In this document: one piece after another, positions 1 to 9,756 of the stretch
How positions within the stretch are numbered: the first letter of the stretch is position 1
Layout: every line of letters begins with the position of its first letter
Origin: Thalassospira lucentensis
GTDB lineage: Bacteria > Pseudomonadota > Alphaproteobacteria > Rhodospirillales > Thalassospiraceae
Assembly (NCBI RefSeq): GCF_011806425.1
Contig: NZ_JAATOV010000002.1
Span: 496,001-560,000, forward strand
Reading direction: 5' to 3'
DNA length: 64,000 bases
Translations under genes and position numbers: made by a program
The notes under the pieces: model-generated
Seen by the model: only the letters and a program-made list of their open reading frames with translations
Databases searched by the model: none
What the model was told of the DNA's origin: nothing

Positions 1-159
1 CAATTTTGTATCTGTCTCATGTGCGCTGCGGCTTGCCGCACCTGTCTGGGCATGCTAGCAACGGCGCATATCATTCAAACACACTTTAAAGCCGTATCCT
101 TATCGATAGTATCAGCTTGATACAACTTGGAAATGGCCTGAACGACCAGGAAGAAGTCA

Positions 160-1941
160 TTGCGCAATAATCCGATGGACCCGACTGCTGAACACTGGCG
201 CACTTGGCCAATGGTCAAGCGCATTGTGAAAGATGCAGTAGCGCCCTATTTCGGCAAAATTGTTCTTGCCTTGATTTGTATGGCCCTCATGGCGGCGGCA
301 ACTGGCGGCTATGCCTATTTGATGGATCCGGTCATTAACGAGGTGTTCGTTAAACAAAACGAAGAAATGCTGATCCCGGTTGGCGTGGCTGTTCTTGCAT
401 CCTTTGCGCTTAAGGGCTTTGCCAATTACGGCCAATCGGTTTTGATGAGCTATGTCGGCGGACGCATTCTGGCCGATATCCAAAACAAGCTTTATGAACA
501 TGTTATCCGTCTTGATATCGGCTTTTTCCACAGCACAAACACCGGCAAACTGATCACGCGCTTCACCAGTGATATTACGTCAATGCGCGCGGCCGTCTCC
601 GTCGCACTGACGGGCTTTGGTAAGGACCTTTTGACCGCAGTTGTTCTGATCAGTGTGATGTTTTATCAGGACTGGCAACTGGCGATCATCGCATTCACGG
701 TCTTCCCTGCCGCGATTTTGCCGATTGCGCGCCTTGGCAAGCGCATGCGTAAGGTTTCAGCCAACACCCAACAACAGATCGGTGAATTTGCCACCCTTCT
801 GGAGCAAACCTTTCAGGGTGTGCGCCACGTCAAGGCCTATGGCATGGAGCCATATGAATGCTCGCGCATGGAAAAACTGGTCGAAACCGTTTTCCAACTG
901 AGCTTCAAGTCACAAAAAGTCAGTGCACGGTCGTCCCCCATCATGGAAACGCTGGGCGGTGCGGCAATCACGACGATCATTATTTATGGCGGTAGCCGTG
1001 TGATCGATGGAGCGAGCGATCCGGGCAGCTTCTTTTCGTTTATCACCGCCCTTTTGCTGGCTTACGAGCCGGTAAAACGCTTGGCCAACATCAATATGAA
1101 TTTGCAGGCCGGCCTTGCCGCATCTCAGCGTGTGTTTATGGTCATGGACCTTGAACCGGAAATCAAAGACGCGCCGGATGCAACCGAGTTGTCGATGTCG
1201 GGTGGCAACATCACATTTAACAATGTTTCGTTCGCCTATAACCCGGAAATCACTGCCCTTCGTGACATTGACCTTGATATCAAAGCAGGTGAAACCGTTG
1301 CACTTGTCGGGCCATCCGGGGCCGGTAAATCAACCATCCTGAACCTGATCCCACGTTTTTATGACATCGATAACGGATCAATTTCGATTGATGGTCAGGA
1401 TATCCGAAATGTCACCCTTGAAAGCCTGCGCCGCGCAACAGCCCTTGTCAGTCAGGAAATCACCCTGTTTGACGATACTGTGCGCGCCAATATCGCCTAT
1501 GGCCGGGCCGGTGCGACGGATGCCGAAATCGAAGAAGCAGCACGCAATGCCGCGGCTCATGATTTCATCGGTCAGCTGGAAGATGGTTATGACACCATTG
1601 TCGGGGAACATGGGGTGAAGCTTTCAGGGGGGCAACGCCAGCGTATCGCGATTGCGCGTGCCATGTTGAAAAACGCGCCCATCCTGCTGCTTGACGAGGC
1701 GACATCCGCCCTTGATACGGAATCAGAACGCCACATTCAAAGTGCGCTGACCGAATTGATGAAGGGACGTACGACCCTTGTGATTGCGCACCGTTTGTCG
1801 ACCATTGTTGATGCGGATAAAATCTGTGTAATCAATAACGGGCGTGTGACCGAACAGGGTAAACATGATGAATTGCTGGCACTTGGAGGGGCTTACGCGA
1901 ACCTCTATAATCTGCAATTCTCAGAAGAAAACGGAAACTGA
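160..1941 (+). CDS. msbA: Lipid A/LPS export ABC transporter MsbA
   Basis: Half-size ABC exporter, 593 residues, the usual MsbA size. A six-helix transmembrane domain fills about residues 25-320 and an ATPase domain about 345-590. Walker A (GPSGAGKST) is near residue 384, the signature LSGGQRQR near 488 and Walker B (ILLLDEATSALD) near 508. The family flips core-lipid A across the inner membrane using ATP. The TTG start at 160 is preferred over the ATG at 175 because an AGGAAG ribosome site at 148-153 is correctly spaced only for the TTG. It heads a run of LPS genes (acyltransferase, waaA, lpxK, lpxL), which supports lipid A export over drug export. Confidence 0.9.
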   Translation: MRNNPMDPTAEHWRTWPMVKRIVKDAVAPYFGKIVLALICMALMAAATGGYAYLMDPVINEVFVKQNEEMLIPVGVAVLASFALKGFANYGQSVLMSYVGGRILADIQNKLYEHVIRLDIGFFHSTNTGKLITRFTSDITSMRAAVSVALTGFGKDLLTAVVLISVMFYQDWQLAIIAFTVFPAAILPIARLGKRMRKVSANTQQQIGEFATLLEQTFQGVRHVKAYGMEPYECSRMEKLVETVFQLSFKSQKVSARSSPIMETLGGAAITTIIIYGGSRVIDGASDPGSFFSFITALLLAYEPVKRLANINMNLQAGLAASQRVFMVMDLEPEIKDAPDATELSMSGGNITFNNVSFAYNPEITALRDIDLDIKAGETVALVGPSGAGKSTILNLIPRFYDIDNGSISIDGQDIRNVTLESLRRATALVSQEITLFDDTVRANIAYGRAGATDAEIEEAARNAAAHDFIGQLEDGYDTIVGEHGVKLSGGQRQRIAIARAMLKNAPILLLDEATSALDTESERHIQSALTELMKGRTTLVIAHRLSTIVDADKICVINNGRVTEQGKHDELLALGGAYANLYNLQFSEENGN

Positions 1942-1967
1942 TCCGGGTAATTTCGGGATTTATCGGC

Positions 1968-2735
1968 GTGCAGTGGTATAAACGGATCATTAAAAGCGAA
2001 ACCACGCGCAGCACTTTGTGCTGGCTTGCGGCAAACTATGTGCGGTTTATTCATTCGACGGGACGTTGGCGCACCCAAGGCGGCGACCTTCCGGCGCACT
2101 ACCTGACCGAGGGCAAACCGTTTATTGTTGCCTTCTGGCATCAGCGCCTGCTGATGATGCCCTATACATGGATTTCGGTCGCGGGAAATCGCCCGTTTAA
2201 CATGCTGATTTCATCGCACCGCGATGGCGAAATCATTTCGCGGACGGTTGGCTATTTCGGCACCAAAACCATTGCCGGATCGACCGGCAAGGGCAAAGGC
2301 GGTGCCGCCGCACTGCGCCAAATCATAAAAGCCCTGAAATCCGGGGAAGTTGTTGGCATGACACCCGATGGGCCGCGCGGGCCGCGTATGCGCGCGTCAG
2401 ACGGCATTGTTCAGGCCGCCCGCATGGCCAATGTGCCCATTTTCCCACTGACCTATTCGGCGTCCAACCGCAAGGTCCTGCGCAGTTGGGACAGATTTGT
2501 TTTGCCATTGCCCTTTTCGCGCGGTGTGTTTCATTGGGGCGATCCGATTTATGTGGACCGCAAACTTGATGATGCGGGCATAGAAGCCAAGAGGGTCGAG
2601 CTTGAAAACGCCTTAACCGAACTCACCCAACAGACCGACTTATCATTGGGGCTTGATGCCATCCCCCCAGCAAGCCCGGATGAGCTGCCAAAGCAAAAAC
2701 GATCTGCGATTGCGGCAGGGGAAACTGGCAAATGA
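1968..2735 (+). CDS. Lysophospholipid acyltransferase family protein (DUF374)
   Basis: 255-residue protein of the DUF374 branch of the glycerolipid acyltransferase superfamily. An HRDGE block at residues 84-88 matches the catalytic HX4D/E-type motif, and a TPDGPRGPR block about 45 residues later is the substrate-binding signature of DUF374 proteins. It starts with GTG, 26 bases after msbA, and its TGA overlaps the ATG of waaA (ATGA), so translation is probably coupled. Its place between msbA and waaA suggests acyl transfer to a lipid A precursor or phospholipid at the inner membrane; the exact acceptor cannot be read from sequence. Confidence 0.82.
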   Translation: MQWYKRIIKSETTRSTLCWLAANYVRFIHSTGRWRTQGGDLPAHYLTEGKPFIVAFWHQRLLMMPYTWISVAGNRPFNMLISSHRDGEIISRTVGYFGTKTIAGSTGKGKGGAAALRQIIKALKSGEVVGMTPDGPRGPRMRASDGIVQAARMANVPIFPLTYSASNRKVLRSWDRFVLPLPFSRGVFHWGDPIYVDRKLDDAGIEAKRVELENALTELTQQTDLSLGLDAIPPASPDELPKQKRSAIAAGETGK

Positions 2736-4024
2736 GCCTGTTTTACGCCTATCGCGCGGCGACACGGCTTTTGGGCCCAGCTTTGCATCTTTATCTTAAC
2801 CGTCGCAAAAACAACGGAAAAGAAGATGCGGGCCGAATTGGGGAGCGATTTGGCCATCCAAGCTCCCCGCGCCCAAAGGGAAAGCTTGTCTGGATCCATG
2901 GGGCCAGTGTTGGTGAATCTTTATCAGCCCTTCCCATCATTGATGAAATTCGCCGTCGCTATAGCGATGTATCGATCCTGGTCACCACCGGCACGGTTAC
3001 GTCGGCGGCCTTGATGCATGAACGCTTGCCACAAGGGGTTATTCATCAATTCATCCCGATTGATCGGCAAGTGTGTGTTGCGCGGTTTTTGCATCATTGG
3101 AAGCCCGATCTTGCTTTGTGGCTTGAAAGCGACCTGTGGCCCAACATCCTGACCAAGGCGAAAAAGGCCGGCACGCGTTTGGTACTGGTCAATGGCCGCA
3201 TTTCCGAAAAAAGCTTTAAGGGCTATTCGCGCTTTCCATCCTTTATCCGCCCGGTTATTGCCGCCTTTGATCTGATCCTGACGCAAGGTGAAGACGAAAC
3301 CAAACGGTTCGCGGCCCTTGGCGCGACGAATGTGTCAACGGCTGGTAACCTGAAATTTGCCGCCCCGCCACTTCCGGCCGATGACGAAGACCTTACCAAG
3401 CTGCGCGATCAGATCGGCAAGCGCCCGGTGTGGCTGGCATCCAGCACATTTGACGGCGAAGAACGCATCGCGGGACAAGTTCATAAGAACTTGGTGGCCC
3501 AAAACCCGGATTTGTTGACCATTATCGTACCACGCCACCCTGTTCGCGCCGACGCCATCCAAGCCGAGTTAACCGCGCAGGGATTAAACGTCTCGCGCCG
3601 CAGTCAGGGCCATGCGATCACGGGGCAAACCGATGTCTATCTTGCCGATACAATGGGCGAGCTTGGACTGTTTTATCGAATTGCGCCGGTTTGCTTTATT
3701 GGTAAATCATTGTGTTCGGGGGGCGGACAAAACCCGCTGGAGCCCGCGCGGTTGGGATGTGCCATCCTGCATGGCCCGGATATGAGCAATTTTACCGTCA
3801 TCGTTGATGAAATGCAGGCCGCTGGCGCATGCCGCACTGCCCATGACGTCGATGACCTGACACGGCAAGTGGGTGGTTTTTTACACGACGCGACGTCCGC
3901 ACAAAAGGTTGCCGCGGCTGGATTGGCCTATGCCAGTTCCAAGGCAGAAGTCCTTGACCGCACCCTTGATGCCATAGCACCCCTGGTCGACAGCACATCA
4001 AAAATCGGGGCACCTCATGCGTGA
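2732..4024 (+). CDS. waaA: 3-deoxy-D-manno-octulosonic acid (Kdo) transferase
   Basis: 430-residue GT30 glycosyltransferase that adds Kdo from CMP-Kdo to the lipid IVA acceptor. Family landmarks are an N-terminal hydrophobic anchor, the WIHGASVGE block near residue 55, LWLESDLWPN near 130, PRHPVR near 270, and the C-terminal GKSLCSGGGQNPLEP nucleotide-sugar region near 330. It overlaps the preceding acyltransferase by 4 bases and the following lpxK by 8 bases, as expected of a co-translated LPS operon. Mono- versus bifunctional Kdo transfer cannot be decided from sequence. Confidence 0.93.
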   Translation: MSLFYAYRAATRLLGPALHLYLNRRKNNGKEDAGRIGERFGHPSSPRPKGKLVWIHGASVGESLSALPIIDEIRRRYSDVSILVTTGTVTSAALMHERLPQGVIHQFIPIDRQVCVARFLHHWKPDLALWLESDLWPNILTKAKKAGTRLVLVNGRISEKSFKGYSRFPSFIRPVIAAFDLILTQGEDETKRFAALGATNVSTAGNLKFAAPPLPADDEDLTKLRDQIGKRPVWLASSTFDGEERIAGQVHKNLVAQNPDLLTIIVPRHPVRADAIQAELTAQGLNVSRRSQGHAITGQTDVYLADTMGELGLFYRIAPVCFIGKSLCSGGGQNPLEPARLGCAILHGPDMSNFTVIVDEMQAAGACRTAHDVDDLTRQVGGFLHDATSAQKVAAAGLAYASSKAEVLDRTLDAIAPLVDSTSKIGAPHA

Positions 4025-4988
4025 TCCGCAGTTTTGGCAAAAAGACGGCTTGACCGCCCGGGCACTTAGCCCCCTTTCCCTTTTGTGGCGGGCGGGGGCT
4101 GGTATTCGCGGCCTCACCACCCCGGCACGTCATCCGGGATGCCCGGTGTTTTGCGTGGGGAATTTTACGGTTGGTGGTGCGGGCAAAACGCCAACTGCGG
4201 TGACCCTTTTTAACCTTTTAACCGCACTTGGCCGCACACCGCATTTCGTCAGCCGTGGATATGGCGGATCCATTATCGGGCCGCACCGGGTTGATGCCAA
4301 TTCAGATCGCGCGGACCAAGTCGGGGATGAGCCGCTTTTGCTGGCCGAACATGGCCCGGTCTGGATTTCACGCGAACGCTTTTTGGGCGCGGAAATGGCG
4401 CGCGCCGACGGTGCGGACGCCATCATCCTTGATGATGGCTTGCAAAATCCATCCGTGATCAAGGATTGCAGTTTTGCTGTCATCGATAGCCATTATGGCA
4501 TTGGCAATGGCCGTGTCATGCCCGCGGGGCCGATGCGGGAATCCTTGGAATCCGGGCTTGAGAAAATCCGCGCCATTATCCTGATTGGCGACGAAACCCC
4601 GAAATTCATGGAAAACCTTCGCGCCTCCATCCCAGTCCTGCGCGCCCATATCGAGCCGCAGAACGCCGCCGATTTTGCCAACAAACGTGTTCTGGCCTTT
4701 GCCGGGATTGGGCGGCCCGCAAAATTTTATAACAGCCTGCAACAAAGCGGTGCGCAAATTGTCGAAACCCGTGATTTCGCCGATCATCATCCGTTTAGTG
4801 CCCAAGAATTAACGCATCTTCGCATGCGGGCCCAGACACTTGGTGCTGCCCTTGTGACGACGCAAAAAGACTTGATGCGCTTGCCAAGTCATAGCCGCGA
4901 CGGCATAAGCAGTCTTAACATCCGTTTGGTGTTTGATGCACCAGATCAACTCATCCAGATTGTGAAGACCGTGCTTGCCGATGGATAA
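4017..4988 (+). CDS. lpxK: Tetraacyldisaccharide 4'-kinase
   Basis: 323-residue membrane-associated P-loop kinase that phosphorylates the 4' position of the lipid A disaccharide. A Walker A-like block GNFTVGGAGKTPT lies at about residues 48-60, SRGYGG follows near 80, and the DDGLQNP block near 140 matches the LpxK active site. It overlaps waaA by 8 bases and runs into the next acyltransferase gene, completing the lipid A sequence kinase, Kdo transfer, late acylation and export on one transcript. Confidence 0.93.
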   Translation: MRDPQFWQKDGLTARALSPLSLLWRAGAGIRGLTTPARHPGCPVFCVGNFTVGGAGKTPTAVTLFNLLTALGRTPHFVSRGYGGSIIGPHRVDANSDRADQVGDEPLLLAEHGPVWISRERFLGAEMARADGADAIILDDGLQNPSVIKDCSFAVIDSHYGIGNGRVMPAGPMRESLESGLEKIRAIILIGDETPKFMENLRASIPVLRAHIEPQNAADFANKRVLAFAGIGRPAKFYNSLQQSGAQIVETRDFADHHPFSAQELTHLRMRAQTLGAALVTTQKDLMRLPSHSRDGISSLNIRLVFDAPDQLIQIVKTVLADG

Positions 4989-5877
4989 GAACAGCAAACT
5001 ATACAAAATGCGCCAAAAATACCTGTCCCACCCGCTTCAGGGGTTGGGGGCGCATCTTATGTATTGGCTCTTTGCGGTTATGCCGATTGATACGGCGTCC
5101 AACGCTGCTGGGTGCCTGATGCGCACAGTCGGGCCAAAGCTTGGCCAAACCAAAAAAGCCCGCAACAATTTGACCCGGGCCTTCCCAGAAAAATCCAGCG
5201 ATGAAATCGAAGAAATCATTGCCGACATGTGGGAAAACCTTGGCCGGTCGGTGGGGGAAATTCCCCATCTGCATAAATTGTACGATGAAAATCGCATTGA
5301 AATTGTCGGCATTGAACACGGCCTAGCGACACGAAATACCGGCAAGCCCGGACTGTTCTTTTCTGGTCATATCGGCAACTGGGAAGTTGGTATGTCAATC
5401 TCAACCATCCTTGAGATTGACATGATGACGGTTTACCGCGCGCCAGATAATCCGTGGGTCGATAATTTATTTATGCGCGCGCGCAAAGCCCTGCGCGGCG
5501 AGTTGGTGAAAAAGGGCCCCGACGGGGCGCGCAAACTGACCGGATGGATGAAAAATAACGGCCATGCCTGCATGCTGGTCGATCAGAAAATGAGCAACGG
5601 CATCGCCGTGCCGTTCTTTGGTCGTGATGCTATGACCGCCCCGGCACTGGCACAGTTTGCCTTAAAATATGATGCCCCGGTTGTCCCGTTTCGGATTGAG
5701 CGCCTAAAGGGTGCCAATTTCCGCTTAACGTTTTATCCAGCTCTTGAGATCGCGAAAACAGGTGATCGCCATGCGGATATCGCCAACATCATGACCGAAG
5801 TGAACGCCACCTTGGAAGGTTGGATCCGCGAACGCCCGGCACAGTGGCTTTGGCCGCATAAGCGCTGGCCGAACTAA
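4981..5877 (+). CDS. lpxL: Lipid A late acyltransferase (LpxL/HtrB family)
   Basis: 298-residue inner-membrane acyltransferase of the LpxL/LpxM family, which adds secondary acyl chains to Kdo-lipid A. The catalytic HX4E motif appears as GHIGNWE with His near residue 130 and Glu near 135; a DQKM block follows near 200 and the C-terminus (QWLWPHKRWP) is typical. ATG at 4981 is chosen over an in-frame TTG at 4975; both overlap the end of lpxK. It is the last gene of the LPS operon. The acyl chain used cannot be inferred. Confidence 0.88.
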   Translation: MDKNSKLYKMRQKYLSHPLQGLGAHLMYWLFAVMPIDTASNAAGCLMRTVGPKLGQTKKARNNLTRAFPEKSSDEIEEIIADMWENLGRSVGEIPHLHKLYDENRIEIVGIEHGLATRNTGKPGLFFSGHIGNWEVGMSISTILEIDMMTVYRAPDNPWVDNLFMRARKALRGELVKKGPDGARKLTGWMKNNGHACMLVDQKMSNGIAVPFFGRDAMTAPALAQFALKYDAPVVPFRIERLKGANFRLTFYPALEIAKTGDRHADIANIMTEVNATLEGWIRERPAQWLWPHKRWPN

Positions 5878-6005
5878 TCAGCCATTCCAGAACCCTATCT
5901 ATTGAAAACACGAAAAAACCCGCCACATCATTAACGGAATGAGAACGCCCGTTGGGCATAGTCGCCATTCGACCATGTTCCTCTGTCCTCAGGAGCCCGT
6001 TTGTC

Positions 6006-6599
6006 TTGCCCCGCATAATGATGATTATTTGCCTGATACTCGCGGGATCGGCGTTTCTTTCGTGGCCGGGCATGGCGCTGGATCACGAAACCGAAAAGAT
6101 CAAAGAAACAGCCCGCGAAATCCGCCTTAACATTGCCGAGCTTGATCAGCAGCTTAAAGAACATTTGCGCAAAGCAATTGAAGAGTACGGCAATCGCCCC
6201 TTGGAATGTACACCCGGCGCGCCACGCAAAAGCCTGTCTGAGTGCATCGAGGACGAAGGCCAAGACCTGACCCAGACCACCATTACCATCGCCAGAAGCA
6301 ATGACCGCGACGACGACCCGATGGGTGATTTGGCCGACACCGAAGAACGATTTGCCCTGTTCATTGAAAAGATGAACAAAACCAATGATCTTCTGGCAGG
6401 TGCCGGTGCGAAACTCTATCGCAGCGGTTTTGACATCACACCGGAAATGGATCAATTGCGCCGTAACGTAATTGTCTATGTCGAGCGTAAACAAACCAGA
6501 GACCTGCGCACCAAACAGGCCATGCTGATTGCCGCCGTTGCCATCATCCTGATCGGGATCTTTGCCGTGATCTTCGCGGTTATTCGTCGTTTCCGTTAA
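6006..6599 (+). CDS. Exported, C-terminally tail-anchored protein of unknown function
   Basis: I do not recognise this 197-residue protein. It begins with a hydrophobic signal-like segment (residues 4-24), continues as a charged, probably coiled-coil segment (about 30-60), has two cysteines about 14 residues apart near residues 74 and 88, and ends with a strong membrane helix (about 172-193) followed by RRFR. This suggests a periplasmic domain held by a C-terminal anchor with a short positive cytoplasmic tail. The TTG at 6006 is chosen because AGGAG at 5991-5995 is well spaced for it; ATG at 6018 is the alternative. It stands alone between the LPS operon and a MarR gene. Confidence 0.6.
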   Translation: MPRIMMIICLILAGSAFLSWPGMALDHETEKIKETAREIRLNIAELDQQLKEHLRKAIEEYGNRPLECTPGAPRKSLSECIEDEGQDLTQTTITIARSNDRDDDPMGDLADTEERFALFIEKMNKTNDLLAGAGAKLYRSGFDITPEMDQLRRNVIVYVERKQTRDLRTKQAMLIAAVAIILIGIFAVIFAVIRRFR

Positions 6600-6802
6600 A
6601 CTGGGAATCACGACTGGATTTCGCGTTTTCACCCGAATTTACGCATATTTCGCGCCGCTGAACTTTGTCATGACACAAAATAATCTTGAACATTCGGCCA
6701 AAGCCCGTTACCCGATCAGAGGCCTTTGATCAGCGGATCGGCCAAACATTTAGCCCCGGACTTTGAAAAGAACGCCTTGACGGCGGTACAGAAGGAAACA
6801 GC

Positions 6803-7294
6803 ATGACCGAAGCATACTGGCAGGACATTCTTGTCGCCCTGCGTCAGATCATTCGGGCGACGGATTTGCATTCCAAGCGGATGATGAAGGCCTGTGGTCT
6901 GACCGTTCCGCAAGTCATGGTGTTGCGCGCCATTGACGAGCTGCAAAACGTCACGGTCAAACGCATTTCCAGCCACGTGTCGCTTAGTCAGGCGACGGTA
7001 ACCACCATCCTTAACCGGCTTGAGCAACGCAACCTTGCCGAACGCCGCCGCAGCACCACCGACAAGCGCGTGGTTAATACGGTTCTGACCGATGCCGGGC
7101 GCGAAATCTTGTCAACTGCACCGACCATGTTGCACGAAGAATTTATTGCCCAATTCGAAGCCCTACCCAATTGGGAAAAGACCCAGCTTCTGACATCAAT
7201 GCAACGCGTGGCCTTTATGATGGATGCGGAAAAGATCGATGCCGCGCCGATTCTTGATGTTAAGGCCGTCGACTGGACACCGCCGCAAACGTGA
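6803..7294 (+). CDS. MarR family transcriptional regulator
   Basis: 163-residue winged-helix repressor. The helix-turn-helix (LSQATVTTILNRLEQRNLAERRR, about residues 60-82) and the DKRVVNTVLTDAGRE wing are classic MarR. A GAAGGA ribosome site precedes the ATG. The dimer is expected to bind palindromic operators and release them on binding a small aromatic ligand or on oxidation. It converges with gamma-glutamyltransferase (29 bases apart), so it is not in an operon with an obvious target; its regulon cannot be inferred. Confidence 0.88.
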   Translation: MTEAYWQDILVALRQIIRATDLHSKRMMKACGLTVPQVMVLRAIDELQNVTVKRISSHVSLSQATVTTILNRLEQRNLAERRRSTTDKRVVNTVLTDAGREILSTAPTMLHEEFIAQFEALPNWEKTQLLTSMQRVAFMMDAEKIDAAPILDVKAVDWTPPQT

Positions 7295-7323
7295 TCTTTT
7301 GATGGGACGGAGCTTCAAGCAGC

Positions 7324-8877
7324 TTAGCTTGGTTCTGATCCAATGATGATGTGATGGCCGTTGCGCCGGGCATCACCGACAGCCGAAAATGTATTGCCAT
7401 CGGCACTGACCTTTGCGGCATGAACACCGCCAAAGAACATGTCCTCGGTATCCCATCGCTGCTGATTTTCAAGGCTTAAACTATCAAGAAGGGCGGTATC
7501 AAAGCCCGGCTCCACCGACAGTAAATCATCTTCGACATGCAATCTGGGCGCAGAAACCGCCCCATGCAGCGTCATGTCAAAGGCATCGATATTTAGCATG
7601 ACTTGCAGCATGGTTGATCGAATGCGGCTTGATCCGCCCGACCCCAATGCCACGGACGATCCGTCCGCGCCAAGATAAAGCGCGGGGGTCATCATCGATG
7701 TCATGCGAACCCCACAGGGCCAATTATGAAATCCTTCTGTCGAAAGATCAGCCTCGCCCAGCATGTTGTTCATCATGATGCCGGTTTTGGGCACCACACG
7801 CCCAGACGACGACCCGTTTGAAAGCGTCGCGGCGGCAAGGTTTCCATGCTGATCAACGACTGAAATATGGGTCGTGCCCCGCTGACTAAGCGGGCGTTCG
7901 CCAATCAGCGACTGATACCGTTCGCACAATTCATCGGACAAAATGGCAGGCGATGCACCATATTCACCACGCACAAGCCCGGTGGCGTGCAAGATACGTG
8001 AAACGGCCTCAAGATAGCGTGCTGATCCGAACGACCCCAACCCCATCTGACGTGCCAGTTTCAGGCCAAACCCAACCAAAACCCCGCCCGATGCCGGGGG
8101 TGGATTAAGAACAAATCGTCCGTTGCGCCCTGCGACCAAAAGCGGATCACGCACCAACACACGGTAGGACGCCAAATCGGCATCGGTCAGATACCCGCCA
8201 CAAGTGGTCGATGCGTCGACCAACGCCCGGCCAAGATCGCCGCGATAAAACCCATCTGCGCCGGTTTGCGCCAAATAATCGATGGCACTGGCAAGATCAG
8301 GTTGCTTGTGAAGTGTGCCTTCATCAATCAGGGAAAATTCGGCTTGGTGTTCATGACCAGCCTTGCCAAAAATCGCCCGGCTTTCTTGCGAAAAGCCCAA
8401 TAGCGGTTCGACAATGCCCATCACATACCGCTGAAAGGCGTTTAGTTCGATGCCATCGCGCGCCGCCGCAATTGCGGGTTCGGCCAATTGCGCCATTGGC
8501 AAGCCTGCCAAATCCGCATGCAGACGAAACAATCCGGCGACAACGCCAGGTGTCGCCGCCGATCCATATCCGCCGTGGAATTCCTGGGTCACGCCACCGG
8601 CAAAGGTGGCCATGCGGCTTTCAAATTCCAGTTCTTCGCGGCCACGTTTATCAAGCGGCGTTTCAACAAAGAAATCATAAAGCCGCGGCGGTTCCCCCGC
8701 TGGCCGGGCCATCACGAAACCACCGCCGCCAAGGGATGCCAAAACCGGTTCCGCCACACAGGCTGCCCACATCGCGGCAATCACCGCGTCAAAGGCATTG
8801 CCACCGTCATCCAACACACGGGCAGCCGCCTGTGCGGTGACTTCATGTCCTGCGGCGACGGCCCCGTGCGTTTTCAT
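7324..8877 (-). CDS. ggt: Gamma-glutamyltransferase family protein
   Basis: 517-residue N-terminal nucleophile hydrolase. The autoprocessing and catalytic region appears as GTTHISVVD with the predicted nucleophile Thr near residue 335, followed by the GSSSGR and GGSSRIRS substrate-loop segments. The family cleaves the gamma-glutamyl bond of glutathione or related compounds. No signal peptide is visible, unlike periplasmic E. coli Ggt, and the protein is shorter, so it may be cytoplasmic and act on another gamma-glutamyl or acyl-amide substrate. An M23 peptidase gene lies directly upstream, 15 bases away. Confidence 0.85.
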   Translation of the reverse strand: MKTHGAVAAGHEVTAQAAARVLDDGGNAFDAVIAAMWAACVAEPVLASLGGGGFVMARPAGEPPRLYDFFVETPLDKRGREELEFESRMATFAGGVTQEFHGGYGSAATPGVVAGLFRLHADLAGLPMAQLAEPAIAAARDGIELNAFQRYVMGIVEPLLGFSQESRAIFGKAGHEHQAEFSLIDEGTLHKQPDLASAIDYLAQTGADGFYRGDLGRALVDASTTCGGYLTDADLASYRVLVRDPLLVAGRNGRFVLNPPPASGGVLVGFGLKLARQMGLGSFGSARYLEAVSRILHATGLVRGEYGASPAILSDELCERYQSLIGERPLSQRGTTHISVVDQHGNLAAATLSNGSSSGRVVPKTGIMMNNMLGEADLSTEGFHNWPCGVRMTSMMTPALYLGADGSSVALGSGGSSRIRSTMLQVMLNIDAFDMTLHGAVSAPRLHVEDDLLSVEPGFDTALLDSLSLENQQRWDTEDMFFGGVHAAKVSADGNTFSAVGDARRNGHHIIIGSEPS

Positions 8878-8892
8878 GGCATGTGTTTCCCG

Positions 8893-9756
8893 TTAATTTT
8901 TGGCGTTTGCGGCCTTTTGCGCGTCGGCCATTGGTGGGACCAACAATTGCGCGTCAACCCGCTGCGCGCCAACATTCACCCGCCAATCCAAATGCGGTCC
9001 TGTTGCGCGGCCTGATGATCCGACCTTGGCAATCACATCGCCCTGTTTGACCACATCGCCGACTTTGACGTCGATTTCTGACAGATGCAAAAAGGCCGAC
9101 ACCATGCCAAGTCCATGATCCACAAACAGGGTCGCGCCGGAAAAATACATATCGGGATGGGCCAATGTCACAATCCCGTCTGCGGGTGCCACAACCGGGG
9201 TACCCACCGGCACCGCGATATCAACGCCCCAATGCGGGGATCGTGGTTCGCCGTTTAAGATGCGTTGCGATCCATAGACACCACTGATCGGCCCCAAGAC
9301 CGGCCAGATAAAGCCACTTTCAAGGAACTTTTCATTAAACCGTTCGGTGCGTGCTTCGCGGGCCTGACGGGAATCATCCTTGATCCGGCTCATGACGTTG
9401 GGATCGGGTGTGACCATTTTCTTGGGCAGGCCATCGATCCGCTGAATGTTAAATTCGCGGTCTTTGATCGGATAGGTGAAATCTTCGACTTGCCCATCGG
9501 TGTGCTTAATCGTCAGTTTCGCCGGGCCTTCGTAATCGCGCGCAAAGCCAAGAACAAACCGACCATCGGGCGCGATGGTGTCAATTGCAGTGCCATCCAG
9601 CAAAACCTGATCGCCGGCATTGGCATGACCAAACACAATCCCGCCCTGGACGAATTGCCCGTCCAGGATCGGCTCATCCGCTTTGGCACTAGTCGCCGTC
9701 AGGCTTGCGGCCATAAGGCCCGTTGCCGCAATAAAAGTCGTAATTGCCAAGCGCAT
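8893..9756 (-). CDS. M23 family metallopeptidase (LytM-like)
   Basis: 287-residue secreted protein with an N-terminal signal peptide (about residues 1-26) and a C-terminal M23 zinc peptidase domain (about 160-275). HWGVDIAVPVGTPV supplies the first His and Asp zinc ligands and FLHLS the catalytic region, but the usual HxH motif reads HLD (GPHLDWRV), with Asp in place of the last His. Similar HLD variants occur in M23 subfamilies, so this is not proof of inactivity. The likely role is cell-wall hydrolysis or regulation of it. Its start overlaps the stop of xseA (TAATG), implying coupled translation. Confidence 0.85.
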   Translation of the reverse strand: MRLAITTFIAATGLMAASLTATSAKADEPILDGQFVQGGIVFGHANAGDQVLLDGTAIDTIAPDGRFVLGFARDYEGPAKLTIKHTDGQVEDFTYPIKDREFNIQRIDGLPKKMVTPDPNVMSRIKDDSRQAREARTERFNEKFLESGFIWPVLGPISGVYGSQRILNGEPRSPHWGVDIAVPVGTPVVAPADGIVTLAHPDMYFSGATLFVDHGLGMVSAFLHLSEIDVKVGDVVKQGDVIAKVGSSGRATGPHLDWRVNVGAQRVDAQLLVPPMADAQKAANAKN

